Origin: Bacteroidota bacterium
GTDB taxonomy: Bacteria > Bacteroidota > Bacteroidia > Flavobacteriales > Weeksellaceae
Length of the DNA: 64,000 nucleotides
Direction: 5' to 3'
Assembly (NCBI GenBank): GCA_023422635.1
Contig: JAFAGO010000049.1
Coordinates: 20,778-84,777, forward strand
Shown in pieces: positions 8,518-17,262 of this stretch (position 1 is its first letter; each line of letters starts with the position of its first letter). The notes beneath the pieces are model-generated. The model did not search any database. It saw nothing but the letters and a program-made list of their open reading frames with translations, and had not been told where the DNA came from. The translations under genes and the position numbers were made by a program.

Positions 8518-9366
8518 ATGCAAACTTGTATACAAAATGGCGATTTAAAAGCCGTTATCAATCATAAAGGAGCGGAATTAGCAATTCTTGAAAAGAACAA
8601 CGAAAATTATATGTGGGAAGTAAATAAAAAGTTTTGGGATAAAACTTCTCCCATTCTTTTTCCAATTGTTGGCGGATTGAAAAATGATCGCTATATTTTT
8701 GATGGAAAAGAATATTCTCTTCCAAGGCACGGATTTGCGAGAGAACGAGAATTTACGGTGGTTTCAAAAACGGAAAACTCCGTAACGTTTTCGTTACAAT
8801 ATGATGAAGAATCTTTGAAAATTTACCCTTTTACATTTAAATTGCAAGTTGAATATTCCATTCGTGAAGAATGCCTTTTTGTGAAATACATTATTTCAAA
8901 TTTAGGTAATTCTGTAATGTTGTATTCTATTGGAGCGCATCCTGCGTTTAAAATTGATGGTAAATTTGAAGAATATTCTTTGGAATTTGATCATGAACAA
9001 AATTTGACTTCTCATCAATTGGAAAATAACCTATTCTCTGGAAAAACAGTTTCAATTCCTTTGCAAAACAGTCAACTTCCGTTAAGTTATACTCTTTTTG
9101 AAAATGATGCAATTGTTTTAAAAGAATCATCAATACAAAGTGTGCGATTGTTACATGGCGAAAAAACGAAATTAAAAGTTGGTTTTTCAGGATTTCCTTA
9201 TCTTGGAATTTGGACGAAAAGTGAAGCGCCTTTCATTTGTATTGAACCTTGGTTAGGAATTGCAGATAATGCAAATACATCAGGTTTTATAGAAGATAAA
9301 GAAGGAATTCAATCGCTTGAACCTCATACTCAAAACGTGGTGGAATGGAGTGTGCAACTATTCTAA
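8518..9366 (+). CDS. Aldose 1-epimerase family protein (LacX-like)
   Basis: 282-residue galactose-mutarotase-fold protein, probably interconverting alpha and beta anomers of a sugar in the cytoplasm. The LacX-type signature LPRHGFARE is near residue 75, and the SIGAHPAFK segment (about 140) carries a conserved histidine. Near the C-terminus is CIEPWLGIADNAN with the catalytic-type glutamate. It starts 13 bases after the LuxC-type gene and is probably in the same transcript, although no metabolic link is obvious. It ends 3 bases from the convergent DUF4286 gene. Confidence 0.85.
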   Translation: MQTCIQNGDLKAVINHKGAELAILEKNNENYMWEVNKKFWDKTSPILFPIVGGLKNDRYIFDGKEYSLPRHGFAREREFTVVSKTENSVTFSLQYDEESLKIYPFTFKLQVEYSIREECLFVKYIISNLGNSVMLYSIGAHPAFKIDGKFEEYSLEFDHEQNLTSHQLENNLFSGKTVSIPLQNSQLPLSYTLFENDAIVLKESSIQSVRLLHGEKTKLKVGFSGFPYLGIWTKSEAPFICIEPWLGIADNANTSGFIEDKEGIQSLEPHTQNVVEWSVQLF

Positions 9367-9369
9367 CTT

Positions 9370-9687
9370 TTAAGAAAAACGTGATTTCTTCGAATTGAGT
9401 AATGTTTTGAAAATCATTACATTATTTCCAAATTCTTTCTCAATTCTTTCCTGAATATTCAAAAGCTCATTTTCTAAAAATTGAACGCGCAATTCCTCGT
9501 TGTCGAAAATCAAGAGAAGATTGTAATTTTTACCTTCATTTATCATATCGGATTGTACTTCCGAGAGAATGTAATGGTCCACTTCCATCAAGTTTTCAGC
9601 TAATAACGACAAGGTTTCTTCCACATAGTTTTCCCAACGGTCCAAATGTTCATCAATGCAGTGGAAAGTGATGCTTAGTACGCTCAT
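9370..9687 (-). CDS. DUF4286 family protein
   Basis: 105-residue protein resembling the small DUF4286 family, common in Bacteroidota and of unknown function. It looks like a compact ferredoxin-like alpha/beta fold (alternating strands ITFHCID, YNLLLIFDN, VMIFKTL with helices between). I chose MSVLSITFHC as the start because the 15 residues upstream do not look like part of the fold. There is no signal peptide and no recognisable active site. Confidence 0.7.
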   Translation of the reverse strand: MSVLSITFHCIDEHLDRWENYVEETLSLLAENLMEVDHYILSEVQSDMINEGKNYNLLLIFDNEELRVQFLENELLNIQERIEKEFGNNVMIFKTLLNSKKSRFS

Positions 9688-9837
9688 TTTTAAATAGAAT
9701 TTTGTGATATTTGTTAATAAGTTTCGCTGCAAAAATCGGTAAAAATTTCGTAAATTGCCACGTTATTGATAGGTTAAAAGTCTGATTAGGTAAAATGGCT
9801 TTTAAATAGTTGAAATACAATACATTAAATTTTATTT

Positions 9838-12501
9838 ATGCATAAAGAAGGAGAAAGGTTAATCCCAATCAACATTGTTGATGAAATGAAATCTTCATAC
9901 ATTGATTATTCGATGTCCGTTATTGTATCTAGGGCGCTTCCTGACGTTCGGGATGGTTTAAAGCCAGTGCACCGAAGAGTGCTTTATGGTATGTATGGTT
10001 TAGGCGTTTTTTCAAATAGAAAATATTTAAAATCAGCGAGAATTGTAGGGGATGTTTTGGGTAAATATCACCCACACGGCGACTCCTCCGTTTATGATGC
10101 AATGGTTCGTATGGCACAACCATGGAGTTTGCGGTATCCGCAAGTAGATGGGCAAGGAAACTTCGGTTCAATGGATGGCGATCCACCTGCAGCAATGCGT
10201 TATACGGAAGCTCGATTGAAAAAGATTTCCGATGAAATTCTTTCTGATCTTGATAAAGAAACGGTAGATTTTCAGAATAACTTCGACGACAGTTTGCAAG
10301 AGCCAACCGTGCTTCCAACCAAAATTCCAAATCTTTTAGTGAACGGTACTTCCGGAATTGCCGTTGGGATGGCAACTAATATGGCGCCACACAACCTTTC
10401 CGAATCGGTAAACGCGATTTGTGCATTTATCGACAATAAAGAAATTACCATTGATGAACTTATGCAGCACATCATTGCGCCAGATTTCCCAACAGGAGGA
10501 ATTATTTATGGCTATGATGGCGTTCGCGATGCATTTCATACCGGAAGAGGAAGAATCGTACTTCGTGCTAAAGTAAATTTCGAAGAAGTACATAACAGAA
10601 ACGCAATTATTGTTACCGAGGTTCCGTACCAAGTGAACAAAGCAGAAATGATTTCCAGAACTGCGGAATTGGTAAAAGACGATAAAATTCCAGGAATCCA
10701 CGAAATTCGTGACGAATCTGATAGACGCGGTTTAAGAATTGTGTATGAACTTAAAAATGATGCAATTCCGAATGTTGTTTTGAATCTTTTGTATAAATAT
10801 ACGGCGCTTCAAACTTCATTCAGCGTTAATAATATTGCGTTGGTGAAAGGTCGTCCTGAGCAATTGAACTTAAAAGATATCATTAGTCATTTTGTTGATC
10901 ATCGCCACGAAATTATTATTCGTAGAACAGAATATGAATTAAGAAAAGCCAAAGAAAGAGCCCACATTCTTGAAGGATTTATGCGGGTTATTGCTTCACA
11001 GGATTCTTTAGATAAAGCGATTTCTATCATTCGCCATAGTTCTACTCCGCAACAAGCAAAAGAAGGTTTGATTTCGGAATTTGAACTTTCTGAAATTCAA
11101 GCACAAGCAATTCTTGATTTAAGACTTGCACGTCTTACGGGAATGGAGTTGGATAAAATTCGTTCAGAATATGAAGAAATAATGGCATTAATTCATGATT
11201 TGGAAGATATTCTTTCTAACGAACCAAGACGTTTCCAAATTATTAAAGATGAATTATTAGAAGTTAAAGAAAAATACGGCGACGATAGAAGAACTGAAAT
11301 CGATTACTCCGGAGGTGAAATGTCGATCGAAGATTTTATTCCAAATGAAACCGTTGTTCTTACCATTTCTCACGCAGGATATATCAAAAGAACGTCGCTT
11401 TCCGAATATAAAATTCAAAGTCGTGGCGGCGTGGGAAACAGAGCTGCAACCACTAGAGATGAAGATTTCTTAGAATACATTGTTTCCGCAACCAATCACC
11501 AGTATATGTTGTTCTTTACCGAAAAAGGAAAATGCTACTGGTTAAGAGTATTTGAAATTCCAGAAGGTTCCAAAACAGCGAAAGGTAGAGCTGTTCAAAA
11601 CTTAATTAATATCGAGCCAGATGACAAAATTAAAGCATACATTCGAACCAATGATCTGAAAGATGTTGATTATGTAAACCAAATGAGTGTGGTGATGATT
11701 ACCAAAAATGGAACCATTAAAAAAACCTCATTAGAAGCATATTCAAGACCAAGAACCAATGGTATTAATGCAATTGAAATTCGTGATAACGATCAGTTAC
11801 TTGGTGCGAGATTAACCGATGGAAATTCCGAAATTATGATTGCCACCAAAAATGGAAAATGTATTCGTTTCCCAGAAGAAAAAGTTCGCGAAGTAGGTCG
11901 TGGATCGATCGGTGTTCGAGGAATTACACTTGAAGATGGAGATGAAGTTATTGGAATGATTGTTGTAAATGATGTAGAGAAAGAAACTGTACTTGTGGTT
12001 TCAGAACGCGGATATGGAAAAAGAACAGCCGTTGAAGATTACCGAATTACCAACCGTGGTGGAAAAGGAGTTATCACATTAAATATTACCGAAAAAACTG
12101 GAAACCTGATTGCGATTCAAAGTGTAACGGATGAGGATGGATTGATGATCATCAATAAATCTGGAGTTGCCATTAGAATGGGAATGGATTCCATGAGAGT
12201 GATGGGTAGAAATACGCAAGGAGTAAAAGTAATTAACCTTAAAAATACCGACGAAATTGCGGCGATCGCTAAAGTGGAAATGGATAAAGAAGTTGAAGCT
12301 GATGAAGATGCTGAACTTCTTGAACATACCGATTCTTCGAATCCAGAATTTAAAGAAGCACCACAAACCGGCGATAATGCGGTGAGTAATTTGGGTGACG
12401 CCGATGTTCTGAAAAAAATAGAAGATCAGGAAGAAAAAGATAATCAAAGAATCGAAAAAGAAAACGAAGAAAATCAAGATCAAAACGATTCTGAATCATA
12501 A
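9838..12501 (+). CDS. gyrA: DNA gyrase subunit A
   Basis: 887-residue gyrase subunit that cuts and rejoins DNA in the A2B2 enzyme introducing negative supercoils. The catalytic pair Arg121-Tyr122 is in AAMRYTEARL. The quinolone-determining region KYHPHGDSSVYD carries the sensitive-type Ser83 and Asp87 at the same numbers as E. coli. The beta-pinwheel C-terminal domain begins near 510. Its GyrA box is QSRGGVG (527-533) instead of the usual Q(R/K)RGG(R/K)G, so two basic residues are replaced; a second RGGKG is at 740-744. The protein ends in a long acidic tail of about 70 residues. No gyrB is in view; a TPR gene follows 20 bases downstream. Confidence 0.94.
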   Translation: MHKEGERLIPINIVDEMKSSYIDYSMSVIVSRALPDVRDGLKPVHRRVLYGMYGLGVFSNRKYLKSARIVGDVLGKYHPHGDSSVYDAMVRMAQPWSLRYPQVDGQGNFGSMDGDPPAAMRYTEARLKKISDEILSDLDKETVDFQNNFDDSLQEPTVLPTKIPNLLVNGTSGIAVGMATNMAPHNLSESVNAICAFIDNKEITIDELMQHIIAPDFPTGGIIYGYDGVRDAFHTGRGRIVLRAKVNFEEVHNRNAIIVTEVPYQVNKAEMISRTAELVKDDKIPGIHEIRDESDRRGLRIVYELKNDAIPNVVLNLLYKYTALQTSFSVNNIALVKGRPEQLNLKDIISHFVDHRHEIIIRRTEYELRKAKERAHILEGFMRVIASQDSLDKAISIIRHSSTPQQAKEGLISEFELSEIQAQAILDLRLARLTGMELDKIRSEYEEIMALIHDLEDILSNEPRRFQIIKDELLEVKEKYGDDRRTEIDYSGGEMSIEDFIPNETVVLTISHAGYIKRTSLSEYKIQSRGGVGNRAATTRDEDFLEYIVSATNHQYMLFFTEKGKCYWLRVFEIPEGSKTAKGRAVQNLINIEPDDKIKAYIRTNDLKDVDYVNQMSVVMITKNGTIKKTSLEAYSRPRTNGINAIEIRDNDQLLGARLTDGNSEIMIATKNGKCIRFPEEKVREVGRGSIGVRGITLEDGDEVIGMIVVNDVEKETVLVVSERGYGKRTAVEDYRITNRGGKGVITLNITEKTGNLIAIQSVTDEDGLMIINKSGVAIRMGMDSMRVMGRNTQGVKVINLKNTDEIAAIAKVEMDKEVEADEDAELLEHTDSSNPEFKEAPQTGDNAVSNLGDADVLKKIEDQEEKDNQRIEKENEENQDQNDSES

Positions 12502-12521
12502 ACTAACCAAAAAATTTTCAT

Positions 12522-13904
12522 ATGAAAAAGATCATTTTAAGTTTAGCTGTAGTAGCCACTACTTTTGCTTTTGCGCAAAAGAAGGAAATTGCATCAGCAT
12601 TTAAAGCGATTGAAGCTGGCGATGTATCAACTGCAAATGCGCAGATTTCTGCTGCAGATAACATATTGGGAGGCAAAACATATTTGCTAGATCCTGCATT
12701 GCTAGAGCAATATTACTATGTTAAAGGTTTGTCTTTATTAAAATCTGGAAAAACAGCGGAAGGTGCAGAATACCTTGCTAAAATTTCAGATTTGGGTAAA
12801 AACGCTATTTATGTAGGAAAAGATTCCTCAAAGAATAAGGTGTATTATGTAGGGAAAGCAGCTGCTGATGCGTCAGGCGTTTCTGGACTAAAAGAAGAAA
12901 AATACAACCCTGAATTAGTTGGCAAATTGGGTGAATCCCTTAACCCATCGATTCAAGCAGCCAATAAAGCGGCAGTTGATGCTTACAATGCTAAAAAGTA
13001 CAGCGTTGCAGCACCAAAATTTAAAGAAGTATATGAATTGTTGAAAGCTGCTGGACAAGACAATAAGCAGTATCTTTACTATGCGGGCTTAAACTATGCT
13101 CTTGCTGATCAAAAAGAAGAAGCAACTTCCGTATATACCAATCTTATTAACTCTGGTTATACGGGTGTAGAAACAACATATTCCGCTAAAAATGCTTCAG
13201 GTGAGGTAGTGAATTTAGAAAAAGGAACTTGGGATACATTCAAAAAATTAGGTGCATCTTCAGGTTATTCTGATTTTAAATCGGAAACCTCTAAAAGCAT
13301 CGAAACTGAATTGTATGAAACGGCCGCTGCACTTTTAATTGATACCAATAAAACAGATCAAGCTTTAACACTGATCGATAATGGTTTAAAAAAATTCCCG
13401 GGTAATGCAAAACTTACTGAACTTCAGGGAACTGCTTACCACAAATCTGGTAAAACAGATGAATTCGTTAAAAGTTTGAGAGCACAACTTCAGAAAGATC
13501 CAAAAAATAAAGAAAATTGGTACAACTTGGGCGTTCTTTTAAGCAAGGATGAAGCAACGAAAAAAGAAGCAATAGAAGCGTACAACAAAGCTGTTGAGCT
13601 TGATCCTAAATTTGCCGTGGCGTATCAAAATCTAACGTATACTACGATTGGTGACGACTCGGAAACCATTGAAAAATACAATCAATTAAGAAAAGCAGGT
13701 AAAATTGAGGAAGCCAATAAAGTAATCGCAGATAGAAGAGCTCGATTGGTTCAAGCTTTACCGTATGCAGAAAAATGGTACCAAGCAGATCCTAAAAATA
13801 TCGACGCTGTTTCTTTGTTGAAAGGAATTTATCAAACGACCAAAAACGATGCTAAAGTAGCAGAGTTTAAAGCTAAAGAAGAAGCTTTAAAAGCTGGTAA
13901 ATAA
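12522..13904 (+). CDS. Exported tetratricopeptide-repeat protein
   Basis: 460-residue protein with a clear signal peptide (MKKIILSLAVVATTFAFAQ). Helical TPR-type repeats run through the rest; the best is around residues 325-360 (NWYNLGVLLS...AIEAYNKAVELDPKFAVAY). It probably acts as a periplasmic scaffold or protein-binding module. Similar TPR proteins lie directly after gyrA in related flavobacteria as far as I recall, but the function is unknown. It starts 20 bases after gyrA and ends at a strong bidirectional terminator, so the two genes probably form one transcript. Confidence 0.85.
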   Translation: MKKIILSLAVVATTFAFAQKKEIASAFKAIEAGDVSTANAQISAADNILGGKTYLLDPALLEQYYYVKGLSLLKSGKTAEGAEYLAKISDLGKNAIYVGKDSSKNKVYYVGKAAADASGVSGLKEEKYNPELVGKLGESLNPSIQAANKAAVDAYNAKKYSVAAPKFKEVYELLKAAGQDNKQYLYYAGLNYALADQKEEATSVYTNLINSGYTGVETTYSAKNASGEVVNLEKGTWDTFKKLGASSGYSDFKSETSKSIETELYETAAALLIDTNKTDQALTLIDNGLKKFPGNAKLTELQGTAYHKSGKTDEFVKSLRAQLQKDPKNKENWYNLGVLLSKDEATKKEAIEAYNKAVELDPKFAVAYQNLTYTTIGDDSETIEKYNQLRKAGKIEEANKVIADRRARLVQALPYAEKWYQADPKNIDAVSLLKGIYQTTKNDAKVAEFKAKEEALKAGK

Positions 13905-13925
13905 TCATTTTTAAAATATATAAAG

Positions 13926-13963
13926 TAAACCGGAAAATCGAAAGATTTCCGGTTTATTTTTTT
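13926..13963. terminator. Bidirectional terminator between the TPR gene and the DtxR-type gene
   Basis: A stem of about 13 bp (13926-13939 with 13944-13956, one bulged A) and a GAAA loop are followed by a run of Ts on the plus strand. The 3' arm overlaps the stop codon of the convergent regulator gene. Confidence 0.85.
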
Positions 13964-14607
13964 ACTAATAATTTTTCGGTAACTAAGTTGCTTAGCGTTA
14001 GCAAATCTTTCCTATTTCGCACGAGCATTGTTCGGTCGAATTTCTCAATTTTTATAATTTGAAGTTCATCACCCAAGGTGAGTTTTTTTTCGTTTAAGAA
14101 ACTTAAAAAATCATCTTCAGAAGTTGTTACCGAAGCAAAAATAACGTTTTCGTTTTCTTTGCATTGACTCAGTTTCTTTAAATCTTGTGCAATTATATTT
14201 CCATCTTTATCGGGAATGGGTTCTCCGTGCGGATCAAGTTTTGGGTAGTTGAGCAACTCATCAATTTGATCAAAAAAGATTGGTGAATGAACGTGTTCTA
14301 ATTGTTCGGCAATTTCGTGTACATTTTCCCATCCGAAATTCATTTTTTCAACCAAAAACATTTCAATAAGTCGATGTTTTCTTACAATTAGCGCAGCTTC
14401 TTTCCGTCCTTTTTCGGTTACAATTAAAGGCTTATAGCTTTCATAAATCACCCTTTCTTTATCGGCAAATTTTTTCATCATGTTATTAACCGTTGGCATT
14501 TTAACATTCAGAAATTTACTTATTTCATTAATGGTTACGGTATTTTCCCTAGAAATTAAATGGAAAATTGCTTTAAGGTAATTTTCTTCAGTAAGGGTAT
14601 TTTTCAA
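13954..14607 (-). CDS. DtxR/MntR-family metal-dependent transcriptional repressor
   Basis: 217-residue regulator with the three parts of the DtxR family. The winged helix-turn-helix is at residues 5-65 (VTINEISKFLNVKMPTVNNMM). A dimerisation and metal-binding helical domain with EHVHS and DPHGEPIP spans about 105-140. A C-terminal FeoA/SH3-like domain lies in about 150-217. Such proteins bind Fe2+ or Mn2+ and repress metal uptake genes; which metal cannot be told. A dyad overlapping its own promoter (14611-14640) suggests self-regulation. No metal transporter gene lies next to it. Confidence 0.9.
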   Translation of the reverse strand: MKNTLTEENYLKAIFHLISRENTVTINEISKFLNVKMPTVNNMMKKFADKERVIYESYKPLIVTEKGRKEAALIVRKHRLIEMFLVEKMNFGWENVHEIAEQLEHVHSPIFFDQIDELLNYPKLDPHGEPIPDKDGNIIAQDLKKLSQCKENENVIFASVTTSEDDFLSFLNEKKLTLGDELQIIKIEKFDRTMLVRNRKDLLTLSNLVTEKLLVKK

Positions 14608-14610
14608 AAC

Positions 14611-14640
14611 TGTTAGATAAGGTTTGCTGCAAATCTAACA
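14611..14640. promoter_or_regulatory. Candidate operator and -7 box of the DtxR-type gene
   Basis: Perfect 8-bp inverted arms TGTTAGAT (14611-14618) and ATCTAACA (14633-14640) begin 4 bases before the regulator's start codon. They enclose a second small dyad TTTGC-T-GCAAA (14623-14633). The complement of 14630-14637 reads TAGATTTG, a -7 box for the minus strand, so a bound repressor would block it. This is a symmetry-based inference. Confidence 0.5.
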
Positions 14641-14671
14641 AAAAAATTCCTGACAAAGCGATCAGGAATTT
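14640..14671 (-). terminator. Orphan terminator-like hairpin
   Basis: A perfect 10-bp stem (14644-14653 with 14662-14671) has, on the minus strand, a following run of Ts (complement of 14640-14646). It lies between divergent genes, where no minus-strand gene upstream of it needs terminating. It could insulate the regulator promoter or end a small RNA. Confidence 0.5.
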
Positions 14672-14782
14672 AAAGTACTTAGATGAGTATCTGAAATTGT
14701 GTTTTTGTTCCACAAATGTGATGAAAACGGAAATATGAAAACAGCGTGTTTTCACCCTTTTTTTAAGGTGTTAAATACGGTA

Positions 14783-14812
14783 TTGTCATTTTTAAATCTA
14801 AATGTAATTTTG
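14783..14812 (+). promoter_or_regulatory. Promoter of the threonine aldolase gene
   Basis: TTG (14783-14785), 19 bases, then TAATTTTG (14805-14812): the best match in the window to the Bacteroidota -33/-7 consensus. The -7 box ends 4 bases before the ATG, so transcription should begin at or next to the start codon. Confidence 0.7.
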
Positions 14813-14816
14813 TAGG

Positions 14817-15845
14817 ATGAAATATTCTTTTAAAAACGACTATTCAGAAGGTGCTCATCCTTCTATATTAGAAGCATTATCGGCTTCAAATGATACTCAA
14901 GAAAACGGATATGGCCTCGATGATTATTCAAAAAAGGCTTCGGATCAAATAAAAAATATTTGTAAAAATCCACTTGCAAAAATCTATTTTGTTGCAGGTG
15001 GTACATTGGCAAATTTGCTTGTGATTAGCGCTCTTTTAAAACCTTACGAAAGTGTAATTTCTGCGCAATCAGGTCACATCAATACCAATGAAACTGGCGC
15101 CATTGAACATTCAGGGTTCAAAATACATGCAGTTCACACGGACAATGGAAAATTAACTCCAGAAGCAATTTTTCCCGTTTTGCAAAATCATCAAAATTTT
15201 CCGCATCAAGTAAAACCTAAGTTGGTTTACATTTCAAATTCAACGGAAGTTGGAACGGTTTATTCGCTACAAGAATTAAAAGAACTGTATGATTTTTGTC
15301 GTTCGAATAATTTGTATCTCTTTATGGATGGTGCTCGTTTGGGAAATGCTTTGGTTTCAGAAGATCAGTTGAATTTAAAAGTCATTGCTCAGTATACCGA
15401 TATTTTTTACATCGGTGGAACTAAAAACGGCGGATTGTTTGGGGAAGCAATTGTAGTGAACCGACCAGAATTGTTAACCGATTTCGATTTTCATTTAAAA
15501 CAGAAAGGAGCGCTTTTGGCGAAAGGTAGAATTTTAGGCGTTCAGTTTTCGCGTTTTTTTGAGGATGAATTGTATTTTAAGTTGGCTAAAAAAGCCAATG
15601 AATCAGCACAAAAAATTAGAGCAGCACTCGAAAATAAAAATGTAAAATTTTTATCGGATTCAGCAACCAATCAAATATTTCCGATTTTAGAAAATACAGT
15701 TATTGATAAGCTTTTAGAAGATTTTGAATTTTATAAATGGTCTTCACTAGATGAATCTCAATCTTCTATTCGATTAATCACTTCTTGGAGTACAAGTAAG
15801 AAAGCTGTTAATCTTTTTATTGAGAAAATAAACCTTTATTTGTGA
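14817..15845 (+). CDS. Low-specificity threonine aldolase / beta-eliminating lyase family
   Basis: 342-residue fold-type I PLP enzyme of the threonine aldolase family, which cleaves threonine or allo-threonine to glycine and acetaldehyde. The N-terminal KNDYSEGAHP, the substrate/PLP loop FVAGGTLANLL (about 60-70), the aspartate in MDGARLGNAL and the Schiff-base lysine in IGGTKNGGLFG (about residue 203) are all visible. The promoter abuts the start codon, so the transcript may be leaderless. A terminator follows at once, so it is a single-gene unit. Confidence 0.88.
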   Translation: MKYSFKNDYSEGAHPSILEALSASNDTQENGYGLDDYSKKASDQIKNICKNPLAKIYFVAGGTLANLLVISALLKPYESVISAQSGHINTNETGAIEHSGFKIHAVHTDNGKLTPEAIFPVLQNHQNFPHQVKPKLVYISNSTEVGTVYSLQELKELYDFCRSNNLYLFMDGARLGNALVSEDQLNLKVIAQYTDIFYIGGTKNGGLFGEAIVVNRPELLTDFDFHLKQKGALLAKGRILGVQFSRFFEDELYFKLAKKANESAQKIRAALENKNVKFLSDSATNQIFPILENTVIDKLLEDFEFYKWSSLDESQSSIRLITSWSTSKKAVNLFIEKINLYL

Positions 15846-15850
15846 AAAAA

Positions 15851-15884
15851 TATGCCACTGAATTTCAGTGGCATACGTTTATTT
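15851..15884. terminator. Bidirectional terminator between threonine aldolase and fabI
   Basis: Palindromic 12-bp arms (15851-15862 with 15864-15875) are followed on the plus strand by a T-rich run. On the minus strand, beyond fabI, the complement of the A-run before 15851 gives Ts. Confidence 0.85.
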
Positions 15885-15896
15885 TTATGGTTTCGC

Positions 15897-16718
15897 TTAT
15901 TTGTTTTCTGCTTCACCTTCAAAGCGATCTACCACTTTTTGAGAAACTCCTGTATTGCTGAATCCGCCATCGTTGTAAAGATTTTGCATGGTAACCTTCT
16001 TCGTAAGATCCGAGAACATGGCCACGCAGTAATCTGCACAATCTTCAGCAGTTGCATTTCCTAATGGAGACATATCTTCTGCATATCCTAAAAATCCTCC
16101 AAAACCTTTTACGCCGCTTCCTGCGGTAGTTGGAGTTGGCGACTGAGATATGGTATTTACGCGTACTTTTCTTTCGCCCCAATAATAACCGAAACTGCGT
16201 GCGATACTTTCTAAATACGATTTGTTGTCTCCCATATCGTTATAATCTGGGAATGTTCTTTGCGCCGCAATATAGGTTAATCCAAGAATAGAGCCCCATT
16301 CGTTTACGCAATCTTTTTCCCAAGCAACACGCATTACCTTGTGGAAAGAAACTGCCGATACATCCCAACCCTTTTCTAACCAATCATAATTTAACTCAGT
16401 ATAGTGTTTTCCTTTTCTTACGTTTACGGACATACCGATGGAGTGTAGGATAAAATCTATTTTTCCGAATTTTGCGACAGCAGCATCAAAAAGTTTTTCA
16501 AGATCTTCCATAGAAGTGGCATCTGCACCAATAACTTCTGATCCAGTTTTGGCAGCCAATTCATTTAGTTCTCCCATTCTCATTGCAATTGGCGCATTGG
16601 ATAAAATAAATTCAGCACCTTCTTCATGGCATCTTTCTGCAACTTTCCAAGCGATGGATTGGCTGTTAAGAGCACCGAAGATAATTCCTTTTTTACCTTT
16701 AAGTAAACCGTATGACAT
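15897..16718 (-). CDS. fabI: Enoyl-[acyl-carrier-protein] reductase
   Basis: 273-residue NADH-dependent enzyme for the last reduction of each fatty-acid elongation cycle. The Rossmann start is GKKGIIFGALNSQSIAW, with the FabI-type SIAW rather than a classical SDR glycine motif. The catalytic pair is in DYNDMGDNKSYLES (Tyr and Lys spaced as in E. coli YNVMGLAK). Length and order are typical of FabI, with divergent sequence as usual in Bacteroidota. A -7 box, TATTTTTG on the minus strand, lies 17 bases upstream. Confidence 0.93.
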   Translation of the reverse strand: MSYGLLKGKKGIIFGALNSQSIAWKVAERCHEEGAEFILSNAPIAMRMGELNELAAKTGSEVIGADATSMEDLEKLFDAAVAKFGKIDFILHSIGMSVNVRKGKHYTELNYDWLEKGWDVSAVSFHKVMRVAWEKDCVNEWGSILGLTYIAAQRTFPDYNDMGDNKSYLESIARSFGYYWGERKVRVNTISQSPTPTTAGSGVKGFGGFLGYAEDMSPLGNATAEDCADYCVAMFSDLTKKVTMQNLYNDGGFSNTGVSQKVVDRFEGEAENK

Positions 16719-16735
16719 AATAATTTTTATTTTTA

Positions 16736-16743
16736 CAAAAATA
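16736..16743 (-). promoter_or_regulatory. -7 box of fabI
   Basis: The complement of CAAAAATA reads TATTTTTG, matching TAnnTTTG, 17 bases before the fabI ATG. No good TTG is seen at the -33 distance. Confidence 0.45.
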
Positions 16744-16774
16744 CGTAATTTATTGTTTAGAGCATAAAAACCGA

Positions 16775-16799
16775 AAGAGAATCAATTAATGATTCTCTT
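16775..16799 (-). terminator. Hairpin after the small helical protein gene
   Basis: A 10-bp stem (16775-16784 with 16790-16799) and a 5-base loop. On the minus strand it is followed by a T-rich stretch, 23 bases past the stop codon. Confidence 0.55.
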
Positions 16800-16821
16800 C
16801 CTTATTTTGGATGAGCCAAAT

Positions 16822-17121
16822 TTAGTTGGTTGCTTTCTTAATTTCAGCTTTCACATCTTCAGCAGCATCTTTGGTTTTTTCCCAAGCTTCGCTTGCAGCA
16901 TCTTTACCATCTTCCCAAGCATCTGCTAAATTTGCTTTCATTCTCTCGAACCAGCCTTCTTGTGTAGGTTCTTCGTTTTTTTCTTTTTGTTCACGAATAT
17001 AATCTTTTGCTTGTTTTGCATATTCGCTCACTTTGTCTTTAACGTTTTGTGCTCCGTCTCTTATAGCATTTTCTGTTTTGTCTACTGCGTTTTCTGCTTT
17101 GTTGAAATCTTGATTGTCCAT
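16822..17121 (-). CDS. Small charged amphipathic-helix protein, unknown function
   Basis: 99-residue hydrophilic protein, almost wholly predicted helix, with repeating Ala/Lys/Glu/Asp segments (KDKVSEYAKQAKDYI, AWEDGKDAASEAWEKTKDAAEDV). The pattern resembles LEA-like or CsbD/YtxH-type stress proteins; I do not recognise a specific family. There is no signal peptide or membrane segment. I start at MDNQDFN because the 16 upstream in-frame residues are Asn-rich and preceded by no evident signal. It stands alone between fabI and tag. Confidence 0.7.
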   Translation of the reverse strand: MDNQDFNKAENAVDKTENAIRDGAQNVKDKVSEYAKQAKDYIREQKEKNEEPTQEGWFERMKANLADAWEDGKDAASEAWEKTKDAAEDVKAEIKKATN

Positions 17122-17262
17122 AATTTTCAAATTTGTATTGTTATTTTGATTGGTATCAAAGCTATTCAAATTTTAAGGTGAGGAAAGAATTTTTACTGTT
17201 AAACAATTCTTAATATGAAAATTATATAACTTTACTTCCGAAATTCTGAAATCAATTTATAG

